Positions 1-9,812 of a stretch of DNA of 64,000 nt are shown here, in pieces (position 1 is the first letter of the stretch; every line of letters begins with the position of its first letter). Source of the DNA: Mesorhizobium opportunistum WSM2075 (lineage in GTDB: Bacteria > Pseudomonadota > Alphaproteobacteria > Rhizobiales > Rhizobiaceae). The translations under genes and the position numbers were made by a program. Below the pieces are notes generated by a model. That model was not told where the DNA came from and did not search any database. It saw nothing but the letters and a program-made list of their open reading frames with translations. The stretch spans positions 3,662,001 through 3,726,000 of the forward strand of contig NC_015675.1 of NCBI RefSeq assembly GCF_000176035.2, read 5' to 3'.

Positions 1-1112
<1,112 letters not shown>

Positions 1113-1113
<1 letters not shown>

Positions 1114-1805
1114 TGGAAAGCACCTTCAAAGGGTTCGGTCAAAAGGCCATTCCGTTCCTGAAGGCGCTGGATTTCCACCAGAGCCGGGAATGGTTTTTGG
1201 AGAACCGCGACCTGTTCGAAACGGAATTGCGCGATCCACTGGGCGATCTCGTCGACACGCTGACGCTGCGTTTTGCAGCGGCGGGGTTGGGTTTGCGCGG
1301 CGACCGCAAGAAGTCGCTGTTTCGCATCAATCGCGACGTGCGCTTCGCCAAGGATAAGCGACCCTACAACCGCCACCTGTCGGCCATCCTTTCGCCGGAC
1401 GGCACCAAGATGGAACAAGGTGTGTTCTATGTGCATATCGGGTTGGAGGGTTGCTTCGCCGGCGTCGCCTGGTGGCAGCCGGAGGCCGCACTGCTGCTGG
1501 CGATACGCCGTTCCATCGAGACATGGCCCGAGAGGTTTCGCGCCATGGTGAAGGCGTTGAACAAGAATGGCCTCGAACTCGATGCCGAAGGCGCCATGAA
1601 ACGCACGCCGCGCGGCTTCGAACACGTCATCGACAAAGACCTTGCCGCAGCCATTCGCAACCGGCATTTCGTCGTTCGCCACGTGATCGATCCGGCCGGC
1701 ATTCACGGGCCGGAACTGGTCGAGGAGCTCGTCGATTTCACCTTGCGCGCCAAGCCGCTGCTCGATTGGGGCAGGGCTATCGAGGGCAAAACCGTGAAGG
1801 ATTAA
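1113..1805 (+). CDS. DUF2461 / TIGR02453 family protein
   Basis: A 230-residue protein whose ATG overlaps the ligA stop, so it is probably translationally coupled. The N-terminal FKGFGQKAIPFLKAL and FHQSREWFLENR, then SLFRINRDVRFAKDKRPYN and the GVFYVHIGLEGCFAG stretch, are typical of the DUF2461 family. The function of the family is not established to my knowledge. No signal peptide or membrane segment is seen. Length is normal for the family. Neighbourhood with ligA is suggestive of a co-transcribed pair but does not prove a DNA-repair role. Confidence 0.85.
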
Positions 1806-1985
1806 GCGTTACTCGAGCGCCGCCACGATCATTTCCGCTGATCGTTCGGCTCAAGCGAATTCGTGTGACAAGGCCGGGCATGCCACCTACATACCGCCAC
1901 TCCTTGTTGTTGTGCATGGTTGTTGTGCATGTCGTAATCCCAAAACCGCTGCGCACTTTTGGGTGACATGCATCAGGAGTGGTTT

Positions 1986-2714
1986 ATGGCGACGGACGTG
2001 ATTTCGCAGGACGGCGATCGAAGCGATTTCTGGCAGGGCGTGCGGCTATCCATGCCCGTCGTGGTGGCGTCGGCGCCGTTCGCTGTCCTATTCGGGGCGC
2101 TTGCCGTCGACAATGGCTTCTCGGTCTTCGAAGCCTTCCTGATGAGCGCACTGGTTTATGGTGGCGCCAGCCAGATGGTCGGCATCCAGCTGTTCGGCCA
2201 GCACGTCGCGCCGTGGCTGATCGTGCTGTCGATCTTTGCCGTCAATTTCCGCCACGTGCTCTATTCCGCCGGCATCGGCCGGCGCATCGCGCACTGGCCT
2301 GTCGTCCAGCAGGCGCTTGGCTATTTCATCCTCACCGACCCGCAATTCGCGGTGGCCGAGGCGAGAGCGCAATCCGGACAGACGGTTGGTTTTGCCTGGT
2401 ATCTGGGACTGGGCCTGCCCGTCTACGTGTTCTGGGTGATCGAAAGCGCGCTCGGCGCGATGTTCGGCAAGCTGATCCCCGATACGCATGCGCTGGGCAT
2501 CGATTTCCTGCTGCCGATCTATTTTCTCGGCCTGGTGATGGGCTTCCGCAAGCGGCCGCTGTGGCTGCCGGTGGTGATCGCAAGCGCCGCCGCCTCGATC
2601 ATCGCCTACAAGACGGTCGGCTCGCCCTGGCACGTCTCCATCGGCGCCATTGCCGGCGTGCTGCTCGCCGTCATCCTGCCGCCGCACCATAGCGGCGTGG
2701 AGACAAGGCCATGA
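1986..2714 (+). CDS. azlC: AzlC family branched-chain amino-acid exporter, large subunit
   Basis: An integral membrane protein of 242 residues with several hydrophobic helices, matching the AzlC family: MPVVVASAPFAVLFGALA, the conserved FMSALVYGGASQMVG and NFRHVLYSA, then TDPQFAVAEA. AzlC together with AzlD forms an exporter of branched-chain amino acids and analogues in the inner membrane. I place the start at the ATG at 1986 because AGGAG at 1975-1979 lies 6 nt upstream; an in-frame start 27 nt earlier lacks a good ribosome site. The last bases overlap the azlD start (ATGA), as expected for a two-gene operon. Confidence 0.9.
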   Translation: MATDVISQDGDRSDFWQGVRLSMPVVVASAPFAVLFGALAVDNGFSVFEAFLMSALVYGGASQMVGIQLFGQHVAPWLIVLSIFAVNFRHVLYSAGIGRRIAHWPVVQQALGYFILTDPQFAVAEARAQSGQTVGFAWYLGLGLPVYVFWVIESALGAMFGKLIPDTHALGIDFLLPIYFLGLVMGFRKRPLWLPVVIASAAASIIAYKTVGSPWHVSIGAIAGVLLAVILPPHHSGVETRP

Positions 2715-3007
2715 GCACGACGTTCTGGATCATCATCGCCGCCGCGATCGCGACCTATCTGACGCGCATCGGCGGGCATCTGGTCATCTCCCGCTTCGAC
2801 AACATCCATCCGCGCGTCGAGGCGGGCCTCAATGCCGTGCCCGCGGCGGTGCTGACGACACTGGTGGCACCGGAACTGTTGAACGCCGGACCGGCGGAAT
2901 GGGCGGCATTGGTGGTCACGGCAGTGGTTTCGCTGCGCGGCGGGCTGATGGCGATGTTTCTGGCGGGGGCGGCGATGCTGATTTTGGCGCGGCAGTTTGT
3001 GGGGTGA
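2711..3007 (+). CDS. azlD: AzlD family small subunit of branched-chain amino-acid exporter
   Basis: A 98-residue hydrophobic protein with about four membrane segments. The N-terminal WIIIAAAIATYLTRIGGH and the middle GLNAVPAAVLTTLVAPEL are typical of AzlD, the obligate small partner of AzlC. Its ATG overlaps the azlC stop by 4 nt, which implies translational coupling. A strong hairpin follows the stop, consistent with the end of a two-gene transcript. Length fits the family. Confidence 0.88.
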   Translation: MSTTFWIIIAAAIATYLTRIGGHLVISRFDNIHPRVEAGLNAVPAAVLTTLVAPELLNAGPAEWAALVVTAVVSLRGGLMAMFLAGAAMLILARQFVG

Positions 3008-3013
3008 TTTTGC

Positions 3014-3042
3014 CGGCGCGAACGTTTCAAACGTCCGCGCCG
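3014..3042 (+). terminator. Hairpin after azlD (terminator-like)
   Basis: Left arm CGGCGCG-A-ACGTTT and right arm AAACGT-C-CGCGCCG pair with only an A/C mismatch, 7 nt after the azlD stop codon. No T tract follows directly, so factor-independent termination is inferred from position and stem strength only. The facing gene (Xaa-Pro aminopeptidase) ends nearby, so the hairpin could serve both directions. Confidence 0.5.
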
Positions 3043-3051
3043 CCCTTCATT

Positions 3052-3089
3052 GTCCTGCCGGGCATTTCTCCCCGTAAACGGGGAGAAAG
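3052..3089. repeat. Single-arm copy of the TTCTCCCCGT palindromic repeat family
   Basis: The sequence CTGCCGGGCATTTCTCCCCG followed by TAAACGGGGAGAAAGT is palindromic around the TTTCTCCCCGT/ACGGGGAGAAA core. It matches one arm of the much longer inverted repeats at 38234-38411 and 57376-57554. It lies between two convergent genes. Confidence 0.7.
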
Positions 3090-3098
3090 TAGCTCATC

Positions 3099-4943
3099 TC
3101 AAATCTTGGCGTCGTGCGGCAATGGCGCGGTTGCCTTTTCCAGCCAGGCCAGCGTTTCGCCGTCGAGCATCGGGCCGATCTCGGCCAGCACGCGGGCATG
3201 GTAGGTGTCGAGCCAGTGCAATTCATCGCGCGTCAGGAGATCGCTGCGCACCAAACGGGTATCGATCGGCGCCAGCGTCAGCGTCTCGAAGCCGTGCATG
3301 GCGATGTCGCCGCCCTCGATTTCTGCCGCTGGCGTCACCAGGATCAGGTTCTCGATGCGAATGCCGTAGGAGCCTTCCTTGTAGTAGCCGGGTTCGTTCG
3401 AAAGCATCATGCCTTCGAGCAGTTTCTCGGTGCCGGTGCGGGCGATGCGCTGCGGGCCTTCGTGCACGGCGAGATATGAGCCGACGCCATGTCCGGTGCC
3501 ATGGGCGAAGTCGCAGCCGTGCTTCCACAGCGCCATACGGGCGACGGCGTCGATCTCCGAGCCGCGCGTGCCGGCGGGGAAGCGCAGCGTGGAAATGCCG
3601 ATCATGCCTTTCAGCACCAGCGTGAAGCGTTCTCGCATTTCCTCGGTCGGCTGGCCGATGGGTACGGTGCGGGTGATGTCGGTGGTGCCGTCCTGATATT
3701 GCGCGCCGGAATCGAGCAGGAACAGCTCGCCGGCCTTGAGCTTGCGGTTGGTGGCACGCGACACGCGGTAATGCATGATGGCGCCGTTCGGCCCGGCGCC
3801 GGAAATGGTGTCGAAGGAGACGTCGCGCAGCGGCATCTGGGTTTCCTCGCCGGTCTGCCGGCGCGTTTCCTCCAGCCGGGTGACGACCGCGATCTCGTCG
3901 AGGGAGCCGGGTTTCTGGCGCTCCAGCCAGCACAGCAGTTTCGCCACCGCCGCGCCGTCACGGCGATGCGCGGCGCGCGACCCGTTGATCTCGGCCTGGT
4001 TCTTGGTGGCGCGCGGGATGCGGGCCGGGTCGGGCGCGGCAACCACGGTGCCGCCATTGTCCTCGACCAGCATGCGCAGCCTCTCGGCCGCCAGCACCGG
4101 GTCGAGCGCGATCTTGGCGCCGCCCTTGGCAAGCGCCACGATGGCGGCTTCGAATTCGTCGGGCTCGTGCAAATCAGCGAGCTGGGTCAGATAGGCGGCG
4201 ACCTGGCGCGAGAACTTGCGCTTGTCCATGAACAGCTTGTGCGATCCGTCGGCAGCGAGGATGGCGAAGCCAAGCGCCAGCGGCGTGTGCGGCACGTCAC
4301 CGCCGCGGATGTTGAAGGCCCAGGCGATGGAGGAGGGGTCGGTCAGCACTGCATGAGTGGCGCCGTCCTTGCCGATCGCCGCCGCCAGCCGCGCCAGCTT
4401 GTCCTTGGCAAGTTCGCCGGCAAAGCCGATCGGGTGCAACTCGACGGGTGCCACCGGTGCCGCGGGTTGATCCTTCCAGATGATGTCGATCGGGTTCTTG
4501 GTCAGCGGCACCAGCACGGCGCCGATCTTGTCGGCAGCGGCCTGCAGCGCCTTGACCTCACCGACCGTGTGCAGCCACGGATCGAAGCCCAGCCGCGCGC
4601 CCTTGCCGATATTGTCCTTGAGCCAGACCGGGGGCGGGTTGTCGACCAGGCTTTCGACCGAGAAGATGTCGAGATCGACCTCGCTGCGCACCTGCAGCGT
4701 GTAGCGCCCGTCGACAAAGATGAAGGCGCGGTCGCGCAGGACGATGGCGACACCGGCCGAGCCGCTGAAGCCGGTCAGCCATTTCAGCCGCGCCGAGCGA
4801 TCGGCGACATATTCGCCCTGATGCTCGTCGGCGCGCGGAACGATGAAGCCGTCGAGGCCATTTCCACTCAGCCATTGGCGCAGCAGCGCCACGCGCGGCT
4901 TGCCGACTGCCGGGTCACCCGCGGAATCGAAGGTCTGGAACAT
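3099..4943 (-). CDS. pepP: Xaa-Pro aminopeptidase (M24B family)
   Basis: A 614-residue cytosolic metallopeptidase that removes N-terminal residues preceding proline. Two creatinase-like N-terminal domains (roughly residues 10-300) precede the M24 catalytic domain. The five metal ligands are visible: Asp in LLDSGAQYQDG, Asp in TTDITRT, His in FAHGTGHGVGSYL, Glu in SNEPGYYKEG and Glu in GIRIENLI. The length matches the long three-domain aminopeptidase P1 type rather than the roughly 440-residue E. coli PepP. The start MFQTFDSAGDP follows a purine-rich stretch (AAGGAGGCCC on the coding strand). It is a single gene, convergent with azlCD. Confidence 0.92.
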   Translation of the reverse strand: MFQTFDSAGDPAVGKPRVALLRQWLSGNGLDGFIVPRADEHQGEYVADRSARLKWLTGFSGSAGVAIVLRDRAFIFVDGRYTLQVRSEVDLDIFSVESLVDNPPPVWLKDNIGKGARLGFDPWLHTVGEVKALQAAADKIGAVLVPLTKNPIDIIWKDQPAAPVAPVELHPIGFAGELAKDKLARLAAAIGKDGATHAVLTDPSSIAWAFNIRGGDVPHTPLALGFAILAADGSHKLFMDKRKFSRQVAAYLTQLADLHEPDEFEAAIVALAKGGAKIALDPVLAAERLRMLVEDNGGTVVAAPDPARIPRATKNQAEINGSRAAHRRDGAAVAKLLCWLERQKPGSLDEIAVVTRLEETRRQTGEETQMPLRDVSFDTISGAGPNGAIMHYRVSRATNRKLKAGELFLLDSGAQYQDGTTDITRTVPIGQPTEEMRERFTLVLKGMIGISTLRFPAGTRGSEIDAVARMALWKHGCDFAHGTGHGVGSYLAVHEGPQRIARTGTEKLLEGMMLSNEPGYYKEGSYGIRIENLILVTPAAEIEGGDIAMHGFETLTLAPIDTRLVRSDLLTRDELHWLDTYHARVLAEIGPMLDGETLAWLEKATAPLPHDAKI

Positions 4944-5092
4944 GATGGGCCTCCTTGCACGCGCGAGCGTAGCTTATGGCTTGGGAAATCGGAATCGATT
5001 TCCAGCGCCGCAAACTGCTACAGCCTCGCCTGGCTGACAACCGGCTGACAACCCGAGTGGGCTTGGTCCAGCGGCCGCGCGAAGAGCGTGCC

Positions 5093-5965
5093 TCAGTGCT
5101 TGAGGTGGATGGTCACCCAGCCTTCGCGGTGCAGCGTGCGCACGTGGCGAAAATTCTGGCCGACATAGGCCGAGATGACCGCGTCGCGCTGGCGCTCGAG
5201 AATGCCTGACAGCACGATCGAGCCGCCAAGCGCGATGTGCCCGGCCATTTGCGGTGCCAGCCGCATCAGCGGCCGCGCCAATATGTTGGCGATGATGAGA
5301 TCGAAGGGCGCGCGCCTGCCGAAGATCGGGTGGTGAAAGCCCGGCGCGGTCACCGTTTCGACGAGGGCCTTGACGTGGTTGAGCCGCGCATTGGCGGCGG
5401 CGACCTTCACCGCCACCGGATCGATGTCGGTGGCCAGCACCGGGATATGCGCCAGCTTGGCGACGGCTATCGCCAGCACGGCGCTGCCGGTGCCGAGGTC
5501 GAGCGCATTGCGCGGGTGTTCGCGCCGCACCACCCGTTCCAGCATTTCGAGGCAGCCCGAGGTGGTGCCGTGGTGGCCGGTGCCGAAGGCGAGGCCGGCC
5601 TCGATCTCGATGGCGAGTTCGCCGCTGTGGCGTTTCCTGCGGTCATGCGCGCCATGGACGAAGAAACGCCCGGCGCGCACCGGCTTCAACCCATCCAGCG
5701 AACGCGCCACCCAGTCGATGTCGGGCAGCGCCTCGCGCTCGACGGGCTTCGACAGGGTGAGGCCGGCGAGAATGTCCTTCATCCGCGCCTCAATCGCGTC
5801 GACGTCACCGTCGGCATAGAGCGAGACTTCGTGGATGTCCTTGTCTTCGTCGACCTCCAGCACCGCGATCGGCAGGCCTTCATCCTCGAAGGCCATCTCA
5901 AGGGCCGCGAAAATGCGCTCGGCCTCGACCTTGCCGGTGGTGAAATGGAGCCGTGTCTGGGTCAT
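5093..5965 (-). CDS. prmA: Ribosomal protein L11 methyltransferase
   Basis: A 290-residue SAM-dependent methyltransferase that modifies ribosomal protein L11. The SAM-binding motif [16 protein letters not shown] and the catalytic-region motif [13 protein letters not shown] are typical of PrmA, as is the [15 protein letters not shown] stretch before motif I. I chose the start [10 protein letters not shown] at 5965. A 17-residue upstream extension is only open because a mobile palindromic repeat (5982-6035) happens to be translatable, so that extension is unlikely to be real. It lies downstream of sco on the same strand. Confidence 0.92.
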   Translation of the reverse strand: MTQTRLHFTTGKVEAERIFAALEMAFEDEGLPIAVLEVDEDKDIHEVSLYADGDVDAIEARMKDILAGLTLSKPVEREALPDIDWVARSLDGLKPVRAGRFFVHGAHDRRKRHSGELAIEIEAGLAFGTGHHGTTSGCLEMLERVVRREHPRNALDLGTGSAVLAIAVAKLAHIPVLATDIDPVAVKVAAANARLNHVKALVETVTAPGFHHPIFGRRAPFDLIIANILARPLMRLAPQMAGHIALGGSIVLSGILERQRDAVISAYVGQNFRHVRTLHREGWVTIHLKH

Positions 5966-5981
5966 CAGGTTAAGTTTCTCT

Positions 5982-6035
5982 TTGAGCGTGATGTTGTCCG
6001 AAAAACCGGCTTCCACTTTTCGGGATCAAGCTCTA
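5982..6035. repeat. Palindromic intergenic repeat between sco and prmA
   Basis: Read on the minus strand it begins CTAGAGCTTGATCCCGAAAA and continues GTGGAAGCCGGTTTTTCGGA; CCGAAAA and TTTTTCGG pair, and AGAGCTTGAT / ATCACGCTC-type ends flank the core. I recognise this as a form of a very common intergenic repeat in mesorhizobial genomes (recollection, not a search). The sco stop codon lies inside its CTAGAGC end. It creates a spurious N-terminal extension of prmA. Confidence 0.7.
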
Positions 6036-6611
6036 GCCCTTAGCCGCGAGGCGCTTCAGTTTTTCAACAGCGGTGCTTGCACTTTCGCCGTAGGCGATCG
6101 TGCCGGCGAAATCGCCCTTGCCGTTGAGCAGCAGTACCGAGGCGGTGTGGTCCATCGTGTAGTCGCCGTCGCCGGTATCGACCTTCTTCCAGTAGATGCC
6201 GAACGACTTGGCCATGGCGTGGACCTTGTCCGGATCGCCGGAGATGCCGATGATGCGGTCGGAGAAATTGCTGACATAGGCATTCATCACCGCCGGCGTG
6301 TCGCGCTCGGGATCGACGGAGACGAAATAGGCATGCAGGTTCTTGCCGTCGTCGCCGAGCGTCTTCAGCCAGCCGGCGAGTTCGAACAGCGTGGTCGGGC
6401 AGACTTCCGGACAATGGGTGAAGCCGAAGAAGACGACGCTGGGCTGGCCCCGGAACGCGGCCTCGGTGATCGGCGCGCCCTTCTGGTCGACCAGGGTGAA
6501 GGGGGCGCCGAAGGGTTCGCCGCCATAGTGGCCGCGATACCAGTCGAAAGTCAGCCAGCCGATGCCGGCCGCCATGAGGACGAGAATGCCGACCAGGATA
6601 GAACGCATCAT
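6033..6611 (-). CDS. SCO1/SenC family copper chaperone
   Basis: A 192-residue thioredoxin-fold protein anchored by one N-terminal membrane helix (ILVGILVLMAAGIGWL). The copper-binding motif CPEVCP sits in VVFFGFTHCPEVCPTTLFEL, and the partner histidine is in YTMDHTASVLLL. SCO proteins deliver copper to the CuA site of cytochrome c oxidase in the periplasm; some act as thiol reductases. No oxidase genes are in view, so the exact target is open. The next gene on the strand is prmA, separated by a palindromic repeat. Confidence 0.9.
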   Translation of the reverse strand: MMRSILVGILVLMAAGIGWLTFDWYRGHYGGEPFGAPFTLVDQKGAPITEAAFRGQPSVVFFGFTHCPEVCPTTLFELAGWLKTLGDDGKNLHAYFVSVDPERDTPAVMNAYVSNFSDRIIGISGDPDKVHAMAKSFGIYWKKVDTGDGDYTMDHTASVLLLNGKGDFAGTIAYGESASTAVEKLKRLAAKG

Positions 6612-6820
6612 CAGAATAGTCCGTCTGTAACTTCATCGGGTGCCGGCCGAAGCCACGCTCCCTTGTTCGGCCGACAGTCTTAGCGGTTCGACCGGGTACA
6701 CGCAAAGATGCCGCGTTGACGCAACCGGCCGTGGCAGCGCCCGGCGTTTTGATCGCACCTTGCAATATATTGGTCCTCGCCCCACCTGAGACCGGCAACT
6801 CGAACCGCAGGAGGCTCCAC

Positions 6821-7336
6821 TTGCTCGAACTGATTGGGCGCGGACGGATTGGGCGAAAACTGATCGGCGCGTTGGCCGCGTGCGTCGTGCTTGGCACCGG
6901 CGCTGCCGTCGCCGAGGAAGTCGGCAAGGTTGGTGTCGACTGGGTCGGCAACGACATCATCGTCGAGGCGATCAAGGATCCGAAAGTAGAGGGCGTGACC
7001 TGCCACGTCTCCTATTTCGACCGCAGCATCATCGACCGCCTGCACAAGGGCAACTGGTTCGAGGATCCCTCCGATTCCTCGATCTCCTGCCGCCAGACCG
7101 GACCGATCACCATCGGCGACATCGACATGGGCGAGGGCGGCGAGGAGGTTTTCAAGCAAGGCATCAGCCTGATCTGGAAGAAGCAGGTGGTGAACCGCAT
7201 CTATGACAAGGCCAACGATACGTTGATCTATCTCTCGCATTCGCGTCAGGTGCAGAACGGCTCGGCCAAGATGTCGGTCACGACAGTGCCGCTCTACGGC
7301 CAGAACGTGGTGTGGAGCAAAGGCAAGCCGAAATAG
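6821..7336 (+). CDS. creA: CreA family periplasmic protein
   Basis: A 171-residue secreted protein. A hydrophobic segment (LIGALAACVVLGTGAAVAEE) looks like a signal peptide ending at AVA-EE. The mature part carries KVGVDWVGNDIIVEAI, GVTCHVSYFDRS and SISCRQTGPI, characteristic of CreA, whose molecular role is not known. I chose the TTG at 6821 because a perfect AGGAGG lies at 6809-6814, 6 nt upstream. An ATG at 6716 in the same frame would add 35 residues before the signal peptide and has no ribosome site. It is divergent from sco. Confidence 0.85.
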   Translation: MLELIGRGRIGRKLIGALAACVVLGTGAAVAEEVGKVGVDWVGNDIIVEAIKDPKVEGVTCHVSYFDRSIIDRLHKGNWFEDPSDSSISCRQTGPITIGDIDMGEGGEEVFKQGISLIWKKQVVNRIYDKANDTLIYLSHSRQVQNGSAKMSVTTVPLYGQNVVWSKGKPK

Positions 7337-7409
7337 ATTCGCGCGATTGGCCTGACGGACAATTGTTCGCGGCTTGCGGGCGTGGTTGCTCTGACGTAAA
7401 GCCGCCCTC

Positions 7410-8051
7410 ATGGACCGTTCCCAAGATCTCGTGCTGAAGGACTCCGAGCCGCGCATCCATCCGACCGCGGAATTGAAGGCGTGCAAGCTCGGCCGCTATG
7501 CCGCGATCGGCGAACGGGTGGTGCTGCGGGAAGTCAATGTCGGCGACTTCTCCTATTTCGAGCGCCATTCGGAGGCTATCTACACCACCATCGGCAAATT
7601 CTGCTCGATCGCCGCCAACAGCCGCATCAACGCGCTGGAGCATCCGATCGAGCGACTGACCCAGCACAAGGTCAGCTATCGGCCGAACGAGTATTTCCGC
7701 TGGCTGGGCGTCGACGCCGCCTTCCGCGACCGGCGGCAGTCGAAAGCCGTGACCATCGGCCATGATGTCTGGATCGGCCACGGCGCGGTGATCATGCCCG
7801 GCATCACCATCGGCAACGGCGCCGTCGTCGGCGCCAATGCGGTGGTGACCCATGATGTGCCGTCCTACACCATCGTTGCCGGCATGCCGGCGAAGCCGCT
7901 CAGGGCACGCTTTTCCGCCGCCGTCGCGGCACGGATCGAGGCTCTTGCCTGGTGGGATTGGCCGGTCGAGAAACTCGCCCGGGCGGTTCCCGACATCCAG
8001 GCGATGCCGATCGAGGCGTTCCTCGATCGCTGGGAAAACCAGGCCTTTTAG
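7410..8051 (+). CDS. Left-handed beta-helix acetyltransferase of the phosphonate-cluster type
   Basis: A 213-residue hexapeptide-repeat transferase. Repeats run from IHPTAELKACKLGRYAAIGE through GKFCSIAANSRIN to VTIGHDVWIGHGAVIMPG and IVAGMPAKPLRARF. The C-terminal ALAWWDWPVEKL is typical of the chloramphenicol-acetyltransferase-like family found in phosphonate (phn) operons (TIGR03308). Members are trimeric acyl transferases; the substrate of this branch is not settled. No phn gene is in view, so it is an orphan here, or its partners lie elsewhere. The ribosome site is weak. No signal peptide. Confidence 0.82.
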   Translation: MDRSQDLVLKDSEPRIHPTAELKACKLGRYAAIGERVVLREVNVGDFSYFERHSEAIYTTIGKFCSIAANSRINALEHPIERLTQHKVSYRPNEYFRWLGVDAAFRDRRQSKAVTIGHDVWIGHGAVIMPGITIGNGAVVGANAVVTHDVPSYTIVAGMPAKPLRARFSAAVAARIEALAWWDWPVEKLARAVPDIQAMPIEAFLDRWENQAF

Positions 8052-8399
8052 GCCGGCATCCTGCCGTTGTCTCGAAGTTCCGCGCTCCGTTGAGCGAGGC
8101 AATCCGCAGGCTGAGGTGGCGCGAAGCAAGCTGCCATTTCCGCGCTCTCCGGACTGAAACCCCTTCCGCCATGCGGGGGTGGCGCGGCGGAAGGGGCTGG
8201 AGGTAAACCGCCGTGAAGCGGAAGGAACAGGCACTTTTGCCTGCACGGTCACCATGACATTTAACCCGATAAGGCGTGTTTTCCCTCACATGCGCGCTTT
8301 GCGTGTATTCAATTGCGCCTGACGCATTTGTCGCCCGGTTGGAACCCGAAACGGCCGCCGGATGTTTCTCATCGCGGCAGCCATCGAGGGATCCGACAC
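8052..8399. other. 348-bp intergenic stretch
   Basis: No convincing gene is present. It holds one strong hairpin (8160-8196) and the leader of the downstream iron-permease-like gene. The in-frame extension of that gene back to 8313 has no ribosome site and no family-like sequence. Confidence 0.6.
8160..8196. terminator. Terminator-like hairpin
   Basis: CCCCTTCCGCC (8160-8170) pairs perfectly with GGCGGAAGGGG (8186-8196) across a 15-nt loop. It lies about 108 bp after the acetyltransferase stop codon. There is no T tract, so termination is only inferred. Confidence 0.4.
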
Positions 8400-8825
8400 A
8401 TGGAAAAGCATTTCACCAAGATCGCCAACTGGGTCGCCCATGTAACCGGCCTGCCGCTGACATTTTCCGTCTGCTGCCTGATCGTCGTCGTCTGGGCTGT
8501 AACCGGACCCTACTTCGGTTTCTCGGACACCTGGCAATTGGTGATCAACACAGGCACGACCATCATCACCTTCCTGATGGTGTTTCTGATCCAGAACACC
8601 CAGAACCGTGACGGCGCGGCAATTCAGGCCAAGCTCGACGAACTGATCCGGGTGAGCCGTGCCCACAATCATTTCATTGGCATCGAGCACCTGACGGAGT
8701 CCGAGGTCGAGGAAATTCGCGCCAAATGCGAACGGGCGGCACGGCGGCATGACCAGAAGATTGCCGCCACGGCCGGGAAGAAGGCCGTGGCGCAAAAGCG
8801 CGGGACGAAGAAGCAGGCCGCTTGA
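8400..8825 (+). CDS. Low-affinity iron permease family membrane protein
   Basis: A 141-residue protein with two membrane helices (LPLTFSVCCLIVVVWAVTG and the TTIITFLMVFLIQNTQNRD region) followed by a charged tail. The FLIQNTQNRDGAAIQAKLDE motif after helix 2 is the hallmark of the bacterial low-affinity iron permease family (PF04120). Metal transport for bacterial members rests mostly on homology. I place the start at the ATG at 8400, preceded by GAGGGA about 10 nt upstream; an upstream in-frame extension is not family-like. The tail is Lys/Arg/Ala-rich. It ends 5 nt from the convergent SDR gene. Confidence 0.85.
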   Translation: MEKHFTKIANWVAHVTGLPLTFSVCCLIVVVWAVTGPYFGFSDTWQLVINTGTTIITFLMVFLIQNTQNRDGAAIQAKLDELIRVSRAHNHFIGIEHLTESEVEEIRAKCERAARRHDQKIAATAGKKAVAQKRGTKKQAA

Positions 8826-8829
8826 CGGG

Positions 8830-9696
8830 TCAGCCTTTTATGAAGGCCGCGAAAGCATCCTTGTGGTCGGGGTGCCAACGCGACAGGGCCGGGCGGTTTT
8901 CGATGATGTCACCGACCGCCCAGGCCATGCGCTTTTCATCCAGCGGGCGCGCCACGTCATTGTCCGGGCACAGGATGTAGAAGTCGCCCCTGACCAGCGA
9001 TTCCAGCATGAAATCGATGACTTGTTCGCCGGTCCAGGCCCCGGCCGGCTTTTCCGTCGCGCCTTCGGTGAGGCCGGTGTAGGTGAAACCGGGGATCAGC
9101 AGATGCGCCGACAGGCGTGCGCCAGGCTCGTTGCGCAAGGCGTGCGCCAGGCCCTCGGTGAAGGTCTTCACGCCGGCCTTGGAGACGTTGTAGGCAAGGT
9201 TGCCGGGCGGCGTCGTGATGCCTTGCTTGGAGCCGGTGTTGACGATCAGCCCCGGCCTGGCAGACGCCAGCATGCGCGGTGCGAAGGCCTCGACGCCGTG
9301 CACGACGCCCCAGAAATTGATGTCGAGGAGCCGCTTCCACTCTTCGCGGTTCTCCCAGGGTTTGCCGGGATTGTCGCCGACGCCGGCGTTGTTCATCAGC
9401 AGCGAAACATCGCCAAAGGCGCCGAATGCCCGGTCGGCGAGACGATCGACCTCATCGGCCTTCGAGACGTCGGCGGCAACGGCCAGCACGGCGACGTCGC
9501 CGGCAATGGCGGAGACCGCCCGGGAGGCATCGTCAAGACGCGCGCCACCAATGTCGGCAAGCACGATCTTCATGCCCATCAGCGCAAGCCGCTTTGCCGC
9601 TGCCAGACCAATGCCGCTGGCGGCGCCGGTGATGACGGCGGTGTTGCCCGGCGCAAGCGCGGGCAGAGCGGTCTGGATTTCGGCGTCGGGGATCAT
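8830..9696 (-). CDS. Short-chain dehydrogenase/reductase
   Basis: A 288-residue classical SDR. The nucleotide-binding TGAASGIG motif is near residue 21, NNAG follows at about residue 105 (SLLMNNAGVGDN), and the catalytic YNVSK is near residue 170 with the upstream serine in NTGSKQG. Such enzymes oxidise or reduce alcohols and ketones with NAD(P)(H). The substrate cannot be told from sequence. AAGGAA lies about 10 nt upstream of the start. Convergent with the iron-permease-like gene. Confidence 0.9.
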   Translation of the reverse strand: MIPDAEIQTALPALAPGNTAVITGAASGIGLAAAKRLALMGMKIVLADIGGARLDDASRAVSAIAGDVAVLAVAADVSKADEVDRLADRAFGAFGDVSLLMNNAGVGDNPGKPWENREEWKRLLDINFWGVVHGVEAFAPRMLASARPGLIVNTGSKQGITTPPGNLAYNVSKAGVKTFTEGLAHALRNEPGARLSAHLLIPGFTYTGLTEGATEKPAGAWTGEQVIDFMLESLVRGDFYILCPDNDVARPLDEKRMAWAVGDIIENRPALSRWHPDHKDAFAAFIKG

Positions 9697-9812
9697 CGGT
9701 GATGGGTTCCTTCTTTCGATGGCGCCGAACTTAGCGCCGCAACGGGCTTGCGCAAGCCTCCGTCAGCGTGTGCTCGGGTTGACCATGCCGGTCGAGGCTG
9801 CGCATGCTGCCT

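Noticed and set aside
3489..5048. A 519-codon open frame on the plus strand
   Set aside because: Shadow of the Xaa-Pro aminopeptidase, whose metal ligands are all present on the minus strand.
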